64,000 bases of DNA from Methylovorus mays (GTDB lineage Bacteria > Pseudomonadota > Gammaproteobacteria > Burkholderiales > Methylophilaceae): positions 744,001 to 808,000 of the forward strand of contig NZ_JAJAVG010000004.1 of the NCBI RefSeq assembly GCF_020531915.1, read 5' to 3'. The notes beneath the pieces are model-generated. The model saw nothing but the letters and a program-made list of their open reading frames with translations. It had not been told where the DNA came from and did not search any database. Positions 63,231 to 64,000 of this stretch are shown here, piece by piece; position 1 is the first letter of the stretch, and the number at the start of each line of letters is the position of its first letter. A program made the position numbers and the translations under genes.

Positions 63231-63389
63231 TCAACTCTTCCCCTGGACAATGGACACTCCGATCCTGTCGGCCAATTCGAGCACGGCATCGTAGGCACCG
63301 ACGTCGTTGTGCGAAGGCTCAGACGCGGCCGAGGATGGTTCACTAGGTGGCTCGCCATCGGCGGGCAGATTGGCGCATCGCTTAGTCAT
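63231..63389 (-). CDS. Small 52-residue ORF bridging two defence genes
   Basis: This frame (MTKRCANLPADGEPPSEPSS start) overlaps the end of the upstream gene by 8 bases (ATGACTAA) and its stop touches the ATG of the DUF3800 gene. The exact stop-start coupling on both sides argues that it is translated. Its C-terminal half (AYDAVLELADRIGVSIVQG) is helix-prone. No homologue is recognised. It could be an adaptor or an inhibitor of the neighbouring proteins. Confidence 0.55.
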   Translation of the reverse strand: MTKRCANLPADGEPPSEPSSAASEPSHNDVGAYDAVLELADRIGVSIVQGKS

Positions 63390-64000
63390 GGGTCATTTCA
63401 AGAATTTCATCCACAGCGGCCGCGATGACACGGTCCGGTGCCGAAGCGAGTAGATCCTGGGGACGATTTCCACCCAGGAAGCTGTTTTCGGAGCGGAACC
63501 AATAAGCCATGCCCCAGCCGTCTTTGTGTCCTTCGAAGGTTTCAATCACTTTGGCCAGCGATTTCAGTGGACGGAAACCAGCGTCACGATCCAGCCCGTA
63601 GTCCGGAAAGTAATCGATGCCACCGTGGTTGATAGCGAAGATTTGGCGTTGCTTCTTCCACTTATTGGGCTGAGCGCTCGGGTTCCGGGTGCTCAGTTCC
63701 GCGAGTTGTGCGATGTTCGCGGCGGTCAACCAGTCTCCACTTTCCAACACCGCCTTACGCGCCTGCACCAGCAGGCTCGCTTCCTTCAGCAGCCGGGGCG
63801 ACAGCGGATTGCGCGGCACAAGCATTTCTGCCAGCCGTTCGAGCGATTCGCGGTCCTGACGTTCAAGCAGCACCTCGAACATGGATGAAGCGACGTTGGT
63901 GAAGTTTTCCGCCAACGCCGCGAAAACACTGGGCTTGATGTGGTCGAACGCCACCACCAGCACGTGGTCAGCCTGCGACCGAGCGAGTTGAGCCTGAATC
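63382..64000 (-). CDS. MbcA/ParS-like C-terminal domain protein (5' end beyond window)
   Basis: At least 205 residues; the frame stays open to base 64000, so the start is outside. The C-terminal ~60 residues (WGMAYWFRSENSFLGGNRPQ then DLLASAPDRVIAAAVDEILE) resemble the toxin-binding domain of Xre/MbcA/ParS antitoxins (GxxPxDLL). The middle carries 'NIAQLAELSTRNPSAQPNKW', which may be an HTH. It is the first visible gene of the operon and may regulate it or act as a sensor. Confidence 0.6.
   Translation of the reverse strand, partial: IQAQLARSQADHVLVVAFDHIKPSVFAALAENFTNVASSMFEVLLERQDRESLERLAEMLVPRNPLSPRLLKEASLLVQARKAVLESGDWLTAANIAQLAELSTRNPSAQPNKWKKQRQIFAINHGGIDYFPDYGLDRDAGFRPLKSLAKVIETFEGHKDGWGMAYWFRSENSFLGGNRPQDLLASAPDRVIAAAVDEILEMTHD

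Overview
The window is a mosaic of four blocks of DNA with different histories. The host looks like a betaproteobacterium. The only chromosomal stretch (about 12.5-26.98 kb, moderate GC) carries a complete Lap-type biofilm adhesin system of a kind common in that group. A methylotroph of the Methylophilaceae is possible, but this is a weak inference from gene style only. The rest is mobile DNA.

Block 1 (1-5254) is one end of a Tn3-family, Tn21-subgroup transposon. It holds the start of the transposase, a TTG-start resolvase, a res region and three passengers: an SDR-type NAD-dependent epimerase, a divergent LysR regulator and a small-subunit catalase. It ends in a 38-bp terminal inverted repeat at 5217-5254. 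That repeat sits inside the 3' end of another gene (5195-6034), so the transposon has truncated that gene.

Block 2 (about 5.3-12.5 kb, low GC, all genes on the minus strand) is a mobilizable element. It has a HTH/AlpA-like regulator, a replication-type winged-helix protein, MobC, a relaxase, a small lipoprotein and a lone VirB6, followed by remnants of antitoxin genes. It abuts the 3' end of a tRNA-Leu(TAA) gene. No integrase lies in the window.

Block 3 (12.5-26.98 kb) is chromosomal. lapE (outer-membrane channel with an extra NTF2-like domain) diverges from lapG (periplasmic protease) and lapD (c-di-GMP effector). Facing these are lapA (RTX adhesin with retention module, TAAG cleavage motif, vWFA domain and RTX repeats), a LuxR-type regulator, lapC and lapB. 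A PsiF-repeat protein follows. The expected logic is that LapBCE exports LapA, which is held in the outer membrane until LapG cuts it. LapD restrains LapG when c-di-GMP is high.

Block 4 (26984 to beyond 64000, high GC) is the distal end of an ICEclc-family integrative and conjugative element in a tRNA-Gly(GCC) gene. A copy of the tRNA 3' end lies at 26984-27000, next to the displaced tRNA terminator. The order then matches ICEclc: bisR, alpA, parA, shi, bisD, bisC, a replication-type gene, the PFL_4669 family gene, inrR, ssb and topB. A run of small conserved ICE genes separated by terminator-like hairpins comes next (38.9-47.9 kb), ending in a DNA methyltransferase-like gene and a large SNF2/DEAH helicase. 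After this is the start of the conjugation module (PilL-type lipoprotein through TraD and the PFL_4697-type membrane protein).

Two antiphage-type cargo islands, both on the minus strand, interrupt the ICE backbone. The first (50.27-52.98 kb) is a CBASS-like operon: a CD-NTase, a patatin-like phospholipase and a protein with a HEPN-like RNxxxH motif. The second (59.45-64.0 kb and beyond) is a four-gene operon: an MbcA/ParS-like protein, a 52-residue ORF, a DUF3800 protein and a Rad50-like zinc-hook ATPase. I cannot match the second to a named defence system. It is the best candidate here for something undescribed. A DnaA box plus iteron-like palindromes inside the replication-type gene, and a 23-bp palindrome present three times around the inrR-ssb operon, are the best unexplained DNA-level signals.
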